A stretch of 64,000 bases of DNA from Methanococcoides sp. AM1 (GCF_900774055.1 NZ_CAAGSW010000003.1:186001-250000), one strand, 5' to 3'; shown: positions 35,297 through 42,888, numbered from the stretch's first letter. Translations and numbers: made by a program. The notes: generated by a model from the letters alone, not told the origin.

Positions 35297-36061
35297 TTAT
35301 TTTCGCTCTTTTAATATAATGACGTTCCCACGCCCTTTTCTGAACTTCTCCACATAGCCTTTTACCTCAAGTTCCGATAGCATAAGGCTGACTTTTCCTT
35401 CGGAATATTTGATCTTGCTTCGAAGTTCTTTTTGTGTTATCCTTCCCCCATTCGCTATTATTATATCGAGCACTTCCTGAAGGTCAGATGGGAATTCTTC
35501 ATTTGTTTCTTCCGGTTCAGAAACGACTTCTGCCTTGTATGTGACATGCTCAGTTCCTTTTTTCTTATGCAAGAGGGAATATGCACCGATCACTAGCAAT
35601 GCAAACAATATGAAAACCATAGAATAGGTGCTGATAGATGACTGGTTACTTTTTTCGGAATCCACTGACCTTTCTTCAACAGGAGCGATCTCAGCAAGAT
35701 CGGCTTCAGTTATCAGTCCCTCGGAGTAGGCAGGGTAAAGCAGGAGATCAATGATGTAGTTACCATCATCTGTGATGACAATATCTTCTTCTGCAATATA
35801 GACAAGAGTGTCATTCTGGTAATATTTAGCCGTGATTGTATAGCTGCCTGGATTAAGGTCAAATGAATATGTTCCGTATTTTGCCACAAAGGATTGTGGA
35901 GGGGTTGAATTGACCTCTATTATGGTATTCTCCAGAGGTTCAAACGTGTTCCACTCATATGTTGCTCCATGAACGGTAGCTGAGCTGTTTGTAGTTGCCA
36001 TTCCTGTTGGTAGCATGCTGATCAGGATAAAAAGTAGCAATATTGACTGTCTGGTTTTCAT
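35297..36061 (-). CDS. Membrane-anchored winged-helix regulator with extracellular beta domain
   Basis: A 254-residue protein. It has a signal peptide (SILLLFILISMLPTGMATTN), an extracellular carboxypeptidase-regulatory-like beta domain (YGTYSFDLNPGSYTITAKYY), a membrane helix (TYSMVFILFALLVIGAYSLL) and a cytoplasmic winged helix (LQEVLDIIIANGGRITQKEL, then SEGKVSLMLSELEVKGYVEK, FRKGRGNVIILK). This one-component layout can link an outside signal directly to DNA binding. It is 17 bases downstream of the lipoprotein gene and likely co-transcribed. A candidate controller of the shared AAAGTATGC promoters nearby. Confidence 0.75.
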   Translation of the reverse strand: MKTRQSILLLFILISMLPTGMATTNSSATVHGATYEWNTFEPLENTIIEVNSTPPQSFVAKYGTYSFDLNPGSYTITAKYYQNDTLVYIAEEDIVITDDGNYIIDLLLYPAYSEGLITEADLAEIAPVEERSVDSEKSNQSSISTYSMVFILFALLVIGAYSLLHKKKGTEHVTYKAEVVSEPEETNEEFPSDLQEVLDIIIANGGRITQKELRSKIKYSEGKVSLMLSELEVKGYVEKFRKGRGNVIILKERK

Positions 36062-36078
36062 GTTAATAGCTGTTGTAA

Positions 36079-36993
36079 TTATATTTTACCTAAAGTGGTC
36101 ATCCATTGTCCCTGTTCAGTCTGGCCATTCATTGTACTAAAGTTGTAGGTTCCATTTCCAGACATCATTATTTCTCCCTTACCGGATGAAGTGAATGATA
36201 TGTTACTTCCTTTTACCATAACTGCCAGGCTGGAACCAGATATGTTTGCATATCCATAAAATCCTCTGTACAAGGATACATTATATCCTTCTCGAAGAAT
36301 AGTTGAACTTTCATGATCTCCGTCGGTAACTATCTTCATATCACCTTTGTAATCGGATAAAGCTATCATTCCTTCTTCGGCATATAAGCTAATACTAAGT
36401 TCACCAGAAAGTATTGCTGTTCCGTTCCCGTTAGCAGAGATATTATCTGTAAGGTCAAGCTTTACAGACCCAGGGTTTATGAGCTTCAGTTCCTCAAATA
36501 TTTCTTTTAATATCCTGTTTGCTTCGTTTAATTCCTGCAAGGACTGAGTAAGATAGTACCTCTTATTGATCTGAGTTATTGGTTCTGTCTCATATGCAAG
36601 TTTTTGGTTTTCTCTTGCTCTTTCGATGGCCTGATCATAGCTTTCAAGCAGATCTTTAAGCTTTTCAACGCCTTCACCACTTGCTTCCAGTCTATTTATT
36701 CTCTCTTCAACTTGAAGAGCTGTGATCTCTGATCTCGTGATCATGTCCTCTATGAAGATTTCCGGGTTCTTTCTCAAAGGATCGGTTTCGTTTTTGGGAG
36801 GAAAATTGTTGTTGTCGTGGTGGAATCCAAACCTATCATTAAGCCCTAGTAATTTCAGAGGCGAATCTTTGAGACTGTTCCAAGGAGTAATATTTTTTTC
36901 CTGATGATCTGTAGTTTTCTGGTCGACACATCCTGATATGAAAAGCGTGAGTATAAAGAGTGCAATTAATGCTAAATATGCTTCTTTTTTCAT
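36079..36993 (-). CDS. Secreted lipoprotein
   Basis: A 304-residue lipoprotein with a signal peptide and lipobox (LFISGCVDQ, Cys about 22). A helical coiled segment follows at 90-170 (ERINRLEASGEGVEKLKDLL then YDQAIERARENQKLAYETE), then a beta-rich C-terminal domain with many Gly/Ser turns (GNGTAILSGELSISLYAEEG, GSNISFTSSGKGEIMMSGNG). No family recognised. First gene of a two-gene operon with the membrane-anchored winged-helix protein; it may be the outside sensor partner. Confidence 0.6.
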   Translation of the reverse strand: MKKEAYLALIALFILTLFISGCVDQKTTDHQEKNITPWNSLKDSPLKLLGLNDRFGFHHDNNNFPPKNETDPLRKNPEIFIEDMITRSEITALQVEERINRLEASGEGVEKLKDLLESYDQAIERARENQKLAYETEPITQINKRYYLTQSLQELNEANRILKEIFEELKLINPGSVKLDLTDNISANGNGTAILSGELSISLYAEEGMIALSDYKGDMKIVTDGDHESSTILREGYNVSLYRGFYGYANISGSSLAVMVKGSNISFTSSGKGEIMMSGNGTYNFSTMNGQTEQGQWMTTLGKI

Positions 36994-37133
36994 ATTCGTT
37001 TAGATCTCCTTATGCTGGATGGTTTGTCGATAACTTGCAGATACATTGGTTTTCATACAACGGATATATGTTTATTGATTGAATAACCGAGCTTTTTATC
37101 ACTTGTTATCAGCTACTTGTTGTCGACTTAAAT

Positions 37134-37148
37134 ATATATGCATACTTT
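37134..37148 (-). promoter_or_regulatory. AAAGTATGC-TATA promoter module (lipoprotein operon)
   Basis: The minus strand reads AAAGTATGCATATAT followed by ATTTAAG. One T to A difference from the other three modules. Confidence 0.5.
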
Positions 37149-37505
37149 ACATGAATGAAAAAAACAGGATGATTTATTTTGTATATAGATGTGTGATCAT
37201 TAATTCTTTTCTTTATAATACTTTATTATTACTCTAAAATTAAAATTGGTGCTATTTATTCTTTTAAAATCATTTTAAGGTTGAAATATTATGTTATTTG
37301 TAATTTCCTTAATATTACTTCTATTTTCACTAATTTAAACATTATAAATTCAAACTTAAATTTGGTCAAATATTTTGTCGCTTAGGCTTTAAGTGTATAT
37401 ATTATTCGAATCTTAATTTAATATCTCTATTGTAGAAATTTAAGTATTAGCTGCTATTAAAATGCTTCATTTAATCTTTAGACTTGTTTTATGCACTAAA
37501 TAAAG

Positions 37506-37520
37506 AAAGTATGCTTATAT
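37506..37520 (+). promoter_or_regulatory. AAAGTATGC-TATA promoter module (secreted-protein gene)
   Basis: The plus strand reads AAAGTATGCTTATAT, identical to the modules at 34961 and 39165. A start of transcription about 25 bases downstream would give a leader of about 40 bases that contains the palindrome at 37551. Confidence 0.6.
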
Positions 37521-37550
37521 TTAACCCTGCCAATGTCGCAATTGCAGGCT

Positions 37551-37567
37551 ACCAGTAATATACTGGT
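37551..37567 (+). promoter_or_regulatory. Palindrome in the leader of the secreted-protein gene
   Basis: Perfect inverted repeat ACCAGTA-ATA-TACTGGT, directly before the AAGGAGTGAT ribosome site of the 37585 gene. It could be an operator or an RNA hairpin affecting translation. Confidence 0.55.
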
Positions 37568-37584
37568 GCTCAAGGAGTGATAGT

Positions 37585-38166
37585 ATGGCAAAAAAACTGC
37601 TAAAATTGTTCTCCTGTCTTGCGGTCATGTTGATGGTGGTAAGCATTATACCATCGGGTGCACTTGCTGCAGAAGAAGATGTGAATTTAAAATTTGAAAA
37701 GATGAACAGATCAGATTCTGGAATGGATATCAATGACAAAGTGAACCAGGAAATGCCTGAATTCGAGACAGAAGAAGAGATGTTCGTATATATGCAGAAT
37801 GATCTGTTCGAATTCATCGATGAGCAGATTGCAGGTCTTGAAAATAAAAAAGAGAATCTCGATGAGATTGACAATGAAAAAATAACTGCTGAGCTTATCA
37901 ATGAGCAGATTGAAATTCTCGATAATGCAAAAGAAGAGGCTGGAAACGCAGAGTCTCTGGAAGATCTTGATGAAATAAGGAAGTCAATTATGACATCTCG
38001 GATGTATGAAAATGATTTTTCGGAGTCTGGAACGATGGACAGATCAGGTTCTGGAATCGATATCGATAACAATATGAGAACAGAAAGGCCTGAAATCGAG
38101 ACTGATGAAGGAACATTCGAATCCATCATGAATCGTGTTTTTGGATTCTTCGATAAGTGGATCTAA
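37585..38166 (+). CDS. Secreted acidic coiled-coil protein
   Basis: A 193-residue exported protein. Signal peptide about 1-29 (LFSCLAVMLMVVSIIPSGAL). Two related segments, MNRSDSGMDINDKVNQEMPE and MDRSGSGIDIDNNMRTERPE, flank a helical coiled-coil middle (FIDEQIAGLENKKENLDEID). The C-terminus (FESIMNRVFGFFDKWI) is amphipathic. Strong AAGGAGTGAT ribosome site. Function unknown; likely a cell-surface protein of the same regulon as the ABC exporter. Confidence 0.65.
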   Translation: MAKKLLKLFSCLAVMLMVVSIIPSGALAAEEDVNLKFEKMNRSDSGMDINDKVNQEMPEFETEEEMFVYMQNDLFEFIDEQIAGLENKKENLDEIDNEKITAELINEQIEILDNAKEEAGNAESLEDLDEIRKSIMTSRMYENDFSESGTMDRSGSGIDIDNNMRTERPEIETDEGTFESIMNRVFGFFDKWI

Positions 38167-38220
38167 GAGTGTTAAAGCGCAGAATTCCAAAGATGATAAA
38201 AACCCAACGGTTGTGAGTTA

Positions 38221-38439
38221 ATGACACTGTTCTCAGAAGAAGTTGTAATAGTAGCTTTGGCAATCCTGTTCATCACTGTTATTGTGATCGTCATATCTCA
38301 TTGGGTGTATCGTGCACAAACAGCACTTGAAGAAGGTCGTATCAGGACTGAAGTCCTGAAAGATCTTCCTCCGGATCATAATGAGTGTGGGAAGGAAATT
38401 AAGCTACCAGATACAGATGGGATTAATAAGCACAATTGA
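38221..38439 (+). CDS. Small single-pass membrane protein
   Basis: A 72-residue protein with one N-terminal membrane helix (VVIVALAILFITVIVIVISH) and a polar, acidic tail containing one Cys (NECGKEIK). Same strand and 55 bases after the secreted coiled-coil gene, so probably co-transcribed. A TTTTTTTT run follows the stop. No family recognised. Confidence 0.5.
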   Translation: MTLFSEEVVIVALAILFITVIVIVISHWVYRAQTALEEGRIRTEVLKDLPPDHNECGKEIKLPDTDGINKHN

Positions 38440-38807
38440 TCCCATATTTTTTTTATCGAATATTCACTCTTCTAATTTGGTTATCTTGCAATTGCCTCTC
38501 AGCAAATACAAATAATGTTTTAATGTTATTCTTAAATTTGATATGCTACAAGATTTTCAGATGTCTGTCATGCAATTAAGTAATTGTTTCTATCTACTTA
38601 ATTTCCATGTTCATTTATTAGAAATCTCTCTCTGCGAAAGATATGGTTGGTATTCAAACTTCACATTACGATTTTGATGAATAATGGGTATGATTTATCG
38701 CCAACATAGATGGTCGGAACGATACTTTCAATCTTGAAAAAATATAGCGTAGTCTCTGTACGAAGAAATATAAAACTTAACTGAAGAAAGTGGAATTAAA
38801 AATATTG

Positions 38808-38843
38808 ATACACAATCTTGATGGATATATCAAGATTGTGTAT
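38808..38843 (-). terminator. Perfect 15-bp hairpin after the truncated surface-protein gene
   Basis: ATACACAATCTTGAT and ATCAAGATTGTGTAT form a perfect 15-bp stem with a 6-base loop. It lies 9 bases past the stop of the minus-strand remnant and is followed on that strand by CAATATTTTTAAT. Probably a terminator or 3'-end protecting hairpin. Upstream, 38440-38807 holds no gene. Confidence 0.65.
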
Positions 38844-38852
38844 TTAGTTTGA

Positions 38853-39068
38853 TTAAGGGTTTCTACCGAGCCGTACTAACAAAAGAGTAACCATTTCGAC
38901 AGTCTCGCCAAAATCTGTGGAGTTTGGATTCGGAATTATAACGTCTATGTTTACGTCATCAACATCTACATTTATGTCAGTAGCATCCGCATTTGCGGAT
39001 GCAGATGAAGATGTGATTGTGCATGTTAATATTATTAGCAACATCACGATACTTCTTATGCCATTCAT
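38853..39068 (-). pseudogene. Truncated CARDB-type surface protein (signal peptide plus first strands)
   Basis: A 71-residue product. It has a good signal peptide (SIVMLLIILTCTITSSSASA) and then VNIDVIIPNPNSTDFGETVE, which resembles the start of the CARDB protein at 34052 (VSVDIMSQSPNPARPGETVE). It then ends after LLLVRLGRNP. A GGAGATC ribosome site supports the ATG at 39068. It shares its promoter segment with the ABC operon. It is probably the remnant of a second such system, although it may still be expressed as a short secreted peptide. Confidence 0.6.
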
Positions 39069-39103
39069 TTCAATTTGATCTCCATTCAATAGGTTTGCAT
39101 TTT

Positions 39104-39250
39104 AGTGGTGCCACCACCTTGAAAGAGGGGATTGTGGTAGCAATCCATCAATTAGTTATTTTGAATATAAGCATACTTTATTTTCAAAGAGCAAATGAGA
39201 TAGTAATGCAATAAATAAAGCATTTTAATGCTTAACAACTCTTAAAAATC
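39104..39250 (-). repeat. Duplicated promoter/leader segment, copy 2
   Basis: Matches 34898-35045. It retains the inverted repeat near the RNA start (GTGGT-GCC-ACCAC), the TGGTAGCAATCCA block and the AT-rich block with the promoter module. The rest of 39251-39503 holds no gene apart from the FTR1 promoter. Confidence 0.75.
39165..39179 (-). promoter_or_regulatory. AAAGTATGC-TATA promoter module (truncated surface-protein gene)
   Basis: The minus strand reads AAAGTATGCTTATAT, identical to the module of the ABC operon, at the same place within the duplicated leader. Confidence 0.55.
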
Positions 39251-39464
39251 TCTTTTAATTCATTTGAATGTAAATTAAAGCATTAAATTGCTTTAATTGA
39301 ATAATGAATTATTCAAAATAAGAATAATCTCGTTTTTGATGATAGTGATATAATGATCTTGTGTGGGAATTTGTGACGTCGTACTTCGATTTTGTTTTCC
39401 TGATTTCCTCGAATACGCTTTGCAATATTTGCCGCAATACTAACTACAATATATCACCCCTATC

Positions 39465-39486
39465 ATTGTTAGGCATACCAAACAAT
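39465..39486 (+). promoter_or_regulatory. Palindromic operator upstream of FTR1
   Basis: ATTGTTAGG-CATA-CCAAACAAT is a 22-base inverted repeat (8 of 9 arm positions pair) ending 17 bases before the FTR1 start. The TTAGG-N4-CC core resembles binding sites of DtxR/IdeR/MntR-family metal regulators. Likely iron-dependent repression; the regulator is not in this window. Confidence 0.6.
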
Positions 39487-39503
39487 ACTAGGAATGATGA
39501 AAT

Positions 39504-40313
39504 ATGTTTTCAAGCTTTATGATAACATTCAGGGAAGGTCTTGAAGCCTTTCTGATCGTGGGGATCATCCTCGCGTATCTTGTACAGACAAGACGAACGG
39601 AACTGAACAGGTACGTCTATAGTGGTACGGGACTTGCTATCGTTGGAAGCCTGATCGCTGCAGTTGTCTTCAACCTTCTTGCGATACAATTCGAAGGGCG
39701 TAACGAGGAGCTCTTTGAAGGAATTGTGATGCTGGTAGCAGCAGTTATCCTGACATCCATGATAATCTGGATGGCACGTGAGAATAATAACATCTCGTCA
39801 ACGATAAAGGAGCAGGTCGAAGGAAAGAAAGCCTACGGACTCTTTGCACTGGCATTCCTCTCTGTACTGAGGGAAGGTATCGAGACCGTACTCTTCCTTG
39901 GGGCAGCTGCAATGAACAATGAGACCAATGCTGTGCTCTATGGAGGACTTGCAGGTCTTTCTGTATCCATTGTGGTCGCATACCTGGTATTCAGATACTC
40001 TTCACACACGAACCTGAATAACTTCTTCAAGATCACCAGTATCTTCCTGATCCTCTTTGCAGCAGGACTGGCAGCACATGGTGTACACGAACTTCAGGAG
40101 GCAGGCGTAGTTCCGATCATTGTAGAACATGTCTGGGATATCAATCACGTCATCGATGAGAAAGGAACCTTTGGTTCTATCATGAAATCCCTGTTAGGAT
40201 ACAATGGAAATCCGTCACTGATAGAAGTGCTGAGCTATGCCGGATACTATGTCGTAATAGGCATAGGGCTGAGGGTGCCTGGAAGGCGAAATAAGGTCGC
40301 TATAACTGCCTGA
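39504..40313 (+). CDS. FTR1-family iron permease
   Basis: A 269-residue polytopic protein with the two REGLE motifs of the FTR1/EfeU family (FREGLEAFLIVGIILAYL near the N-terminus and LREGIETVLFLGAAAMN in the middle). These form the iron-translocating pathway. Seven membrane helices can be counted, with GLAAHGVHELQEAG before the last ones. In methanogens such proteins import ferrous or ferric iron without a copper oxidase; none is adjacent. A palindromic metal-regulator-like operator precedes it and a strong terminator follows. Confidence 0.9.
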   Translation: MFSSFMITFREGLEAFLIVGIILAYLVQTRRTELNRYVYSGTGLAIVGSLIAAVVFNLLAIQFEGRNEELFEGIVMLVAAVILTSMIIWMARENNNISSTIKEQVEGKKAYGLFALAFLSVLREGIETVLFLGAAAMNNETNAVLYGGLAGLSVSIVVAYLVFRYSSHTNLNNFFKITSIFLILFAAGLAAHGVHELQEAGVVPIIVEHVWDINHVIDEKGTFGSIMKSLLGYNGNPSLIEVLSYAGYYVVIGIGLRVPGRRNKVAITA

Positions 40314-40338
40314 TCATATCGGGGCCAGAGATCCATAA

Positions 40339-40373
40339 CTGCTACCATCGATAAGAATGGTGGCAGTTTTTTT
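40339..40373 (+). terminator. Terminator after FTR1
   Basis: CTGCTACCAT pairs with ATGGTGGCAG (10 bp, one G-U) around an 8-base loop, followed by TTTTTTT. It lies 26 bases past the FTR1 stop. Confidence 0.8.
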
Positions 40374-40564
40374 GTTCATCATCTATCTCTTTTGAGTTAA
40401 CCATGTCATTTGATCTTGATTTACGAATTGTTGGCATTTATCTTTAAGCGGTTGTGATATTTTTTGGCACAATCCTTATATACGAATGAGTACATGTGTA
40501 ACATATAGGCTACATATACAAACTATAGTTACATAGTTTGAAGCGAACAAAGGATGTGAGCAAA

Positions 40565-41071
40565 ATGAGAAAAATAACAAACATGCTTTTGATAGGTGCT
40601 ATATTTCTTGCCGGTGCAGGAATGATCACACTGACGATGCAAACTGATACTGTTCAGGCTGCTTATGGTTCAGGCCCGGGATCAGGATGGGGTGGATGCC
40701 CTGCATATGGTTCAGGATATTCGGGCTATTCCGGATATAACATGGCAAATTCCTATTCCGGTAGTTATGAACTGACCGTTGAAAGCATTGAGGATGCACT
40801 AGACATAGCTCAGCAAGAGATCGATGCCGATGTGAAAGAGGAGAACATCTACCAGATGGGCAGATGGTGGGTTGTGTATCATACCAACGATGATGGCATT
40901 GTAACACGCAGCTACATCGATGCATTTAGTGGTGATGTTCTGGACACTACCAGTCAGACATACGACTATGCGAATACAGGACGTGGATACAGCATGATGT
41001 ACGGTTCTGGCTCTGGCTCCGGATCGGGTTATGGATATGCGATGGGTCATGGCAGGATGTACCGTTACTGA
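40565..41071 (+). CDS. Secreted Gly/Tyr/Ser-rich protein with PepSY-like domain
   Basis: A 168-residue exported protein. Signal peptide about 1-30 (IGAIFLAGAGMITLTMQTDT). A Gly/Ser/Tyr-rich segment follows (GSGPGSGWGGCPAYGSGYSG), then a PepSY-like domain (SIEDALDIAQQEIDADVKEE, NIYQMGRWWVVYHTNDDG, RSYIDAFSGDVLDTT) and a second Gly/Ser/Tyr tail. ATG 40565 follows AGGATGTGAG. It starts a four-gene operon ending in an ArsR-type regulator. The Met/Gly/Tyr-rich ends could bind metal; this is inference. Confidence 0.7.
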   Translation: MRKITNMLLIGAIFLAGAGMITLTMQTDTVQAAYGSGPGSGWGGCPAYGSGYSGYSGYNMANSYSGSYELTVESIEDALDIAQQEIDADVKEENIYQMGRWWVVYHTNDDGIVTRSYIDAFSGDVLDTTSQTYDYANTGRGYSMMYGSGSGSGSGYGYAMGHGRMYRY

Positions 41072-41083
41072 TAAATGAATTAT

Positions 41084-41148
41084 GTGGATTCCCTGCCATT
41101 TATTTTTGAATTGTACCTCCACTCCCCATTATGGCAGGGATCATCCAC
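41084..41148 (+). promoter_or_regulatory. Long hairpin between operon genes
   Basis: TCCCTGCCAT (41090-41099) pairs with ATGGCAGGGA (41131-41140), extended by GTGGAT/ATCCAC on the outside. It lies just after the stop of the PepSY-like gene and could cause partial termination or protect the upstream mRNA, so that the secreted protein is made in excess. Confidence 0.55.
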
Positions 41149-41190
41149 TGACCTCTATGAAGAGTCTGATCTTAGCATGAAGGTGATAAT

Positions 41191-41442
41191 ATGATGGGCT
41201 ATGGAATGTATGGTGACTATGGGTTATTTGGAGGTTTCGGAGGTTTTAACATGATATTTAGCTTGCTTATACTGATAGTTCTTATCTGGTTAGTTTCTTC
41301 TTATTTCAGCAATAAGTCATGCATTTTCAATAATGGATCGTGCAATACTAAAGACGACAGTGACATGCGTTTATCCCGTATTGAAGAACAGGTAGAGAGC
41401 AATCGTGAATCACTGGAAAAGATATTAAAGAAACTGGATTGA
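41191..41442 (+). CDS. Small membrane protein with C-terminal coiled coil
   Basis: An 83-residue protein with a Gly/Tyr-rich start (MMGYGMYGDYGLFGGFGGFN), one membrane helix (MIFSLLILIVLIWLVSSYF), a Cys pair (KSCIFNNGSCN) and a heptad-like end (RLSRIEEQVESNRESLEKIL). The Gly/Met/Tyr start resembles the secreted protein encoded upstream. Part of the ArsR-linked operon. Confidence 0.6.
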   Translation: MMGYGMYGDYGLFGGFGGFNMIFSLLILIVLIWLVSSYFSNKSCIFNNGSCNTKDDSDMRLSRIEEQVESNRESLEKILKKLD

Positions 41443-41515
41443 GCCCTTTTTCTTTAATATTGATCGGTATTTTACTAAAGCTTAATATGAAAACAAGAAC
41501 ATCTTATGAGTAACT

Positions 41516-41725
41516 ATGATGCACTATTACAATTCATTTGGTCTATTGGATTTCTTTTTGGAAATTCTCCTCATACTATTGGTTGTCGGTGTAGTTCTTT
41601 TCTTCCTCAATAAATCAGGTTTTGCAGGTTCAGCTAGCAACGAAAAGCTTGTGAGCATGGAGAAAGATGTTGCTGAGATCAAGAAGACTGTAGAGGAGAT
41701 CAAAGAGAAACTGGAAGAGATCTAA
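41516..41725 (+). CDS. Small membrane protein with C-terminal coiled coil
   Basis: A 69-residue protein: a hydrophobic helix (FFLEILLILLVVGVVLFFLN) and a Lys/Glu heptad coil (LVSMEKDVAEIKKTVEEIKE). It has the same design as the preceding 83-residue protein, and the two could pair through their coiled coils. Operon member, 30 bases before the ArsR-type gene. Confidence 0.6.
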   Translation: MMHYYNSFGLLDFFLEILLILLVVGVVLFFLNKSGFAGSASNEKLVSMEKDVAEIKKTVEEIKEKLEEI

Positions 41726-41755
41726 GATCAACCAAACTCCTTAGCCGGTCTTACT

Positions 41756-42049
41756 ATGGGAAAAACAATGCAACAGATAGTATCTATAGGCGAGGCTATT
41801 TCACATCCTCTGAGACTTAAGCTTCTCTACATGCTTTCAGAAAGGGAATGGTATGTGTATGAGCTTGCCAAAGAACTCAATGTTTCCCGGCAGGTCCTGT
41901 ATCTTCACCTAAAGCGCCTTGAAAAGGCCGGATTTGTGGAAAGTGATCTTCGTCTCGAAGATGATGACATGAGGGCAAAGAAATTCTTCAGGCTCAAGGA
42001 GTTCGATGTTTCACTGGACATCGAAGATCTAAGAACGTTCTTTGAATGA
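41756..42049 (+). CDS. ArsR-family winged-helix regulator
   Basis: A 97-residue ArsR-type repressor. It has IVSIGEAISHPLRLKLLYML, then the recognition helix region (VYELAKELNVSRQVLYLHLK) and the wing (GFVESDLRLEDDDMRAKKFF). The usual CxC metal site is absent, so the effector may not be a metal. It is the last gene of the operon and may regulate its own promoter near 40500, where AACTAT/ATAGTT repeats occur. It ends in an acidic tail. Confidence 0.8.
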   Translation: MGKTMQQIVSIGEAISHPLRLKLLYMLSEREWYVYELAKELNVSRQVLYLHLKRLEKAGFVESDLRLEDDDMRAKKFFRLKEFDVSLDIEDLRTFFE

Positions 42050-42169
42050 TCTCTCGATGCTTTTTATTTCCTACTGATCTCCGGATTAATTAAATAGAAA
42101 TACCAGGGATCACAAACTAACATCCAACTTCTGATACCGTCTTCAATATCGGTATTTTTTAAAAAAGAA

Positions 42170-42189
42170 AGCGGGAGTCATCCCACTTT
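42170..42189 (-). terminator. Terminator of the cytochrome c gene
   Basis: The minus strand has GTGGGATGACTCCCGC followed by TTTCTTTTTT, 19 bases past the cytochrome stop. Confidence 0.6.
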
Positions 42190-42207
42190 TAAATGAACAT
42201 ATTTGCA

Positions 42208-42771
42208 TCAAATTATTTTCAGATATTCGATCAGATCTTCCATGTCCTCATCTAAAAGATCCCATTTTGGCATTGTGTAATCCAGTTCTTCACCAGAAGG
42301 ATCCTTTCCTTCCCTTATGGCAATACTGATCGTTTCATCAGTGTATGGTGGATGCTCTTCATGTTCATCTTCGTGTTCTCCTTCAGAAGTCAGGGCTTCA
42401 TAGGTTATATCTGAAGGTATTACAGTTCCCATCATTATCGGAACTCCACCTTTCCCATCAATACCATGACAGCTTACACAACTGCCACCATGGACATACA
42501 ACCAATGTGGACCGCCACTAACCGGTATTTGTTGTTCTTTTTCATTAAGACCGGTATAATAGATCATTTCTCCATTCGATGAAAAATCTGTAATAATGTT
42601 CGAACCTGGCATTGGTTCATATTGCTCCGGATACATGTATCCGGGATCGTGCCACCCATATTCCCGATTCATTGCATCAGATCGTTCATCGTAAACGTTT
42701 ACACATCCTGCGACCATTAATATAATTCCGATCGAGATCAGTGTTCTGGCGATTGGTACTGTCAACTTCAA
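42208..42771 (-). CDS. c-type cytochrome lipoprotein (single haem)
   Basis: A 187-residue lipoprotein. Lipobox MVAGCVNVY (Cys about 23). The haem site is CVSCH (GGSCVSCHGIDGKGGVPIMM), with a possible distal Met in DYTMPKWDLLDEDMEDLIEY, as in class I cytochromes c. A His/Glu-rich loop (GEHEDEHEEHPPYTDETISI) lies between. It probably carries electrons on the outer face of the membrane. The spacer upstream holds an (AAAC)3(AAAT)7 repeat. The upstream ferredoxin gene on the same strand may be related. Confidence 0.8.
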   Translation of the reverse strand: MKLTVPIARTLISIGIILMVAGCVNVYDERSDAMNREYGWHDPGYMYPEQYEPMPGSNIITDFSSNGEMIYYTGLNEKEQQIPVSGGPHWLYVHGGSCVSCHGIDGKGGVPIMMGTVIPSDITYEALTSEGEHEDEHEEHPPYTDETISIAIREGKDPSGEELDYTMPKWDLLDEDMEDLIEYLKII

Positions 42772-42848
42772 TTTCCCCCTTTGATTTTAGAACTTATTGA
42801 TCAAAACAATTCGTTCTATCTACTCATCGATATATGTGCATATATATA

Positions 42849-42888
42849 AAACAAACAAACAAATAAATAAATAAATAAATAAATAAAT
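42849..42888. repeat. Tetranucleotide repeat (AAAC)3(AAAT)7
   Basis: A simple tandem repeat of ten 4-base units, about 80 bases before the cytochrome c start (minus strand). It lies near a likely promoter position, where changes in unit number could alter expression. Confidence 0.85.

Larger units (their letters stand above)
36994..37584. other. AT-rich divergent promoter spacer
   Basis: No gene seen in these 591 bases. It holds two divergent promoters with the same AAAGTATGC-TATA module: one facing the lipoprotein operon (37134-37148) and one facing the secreted-protein gene (37506-37520). The middle is extremely AT-rich. Confidence 0.6.
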
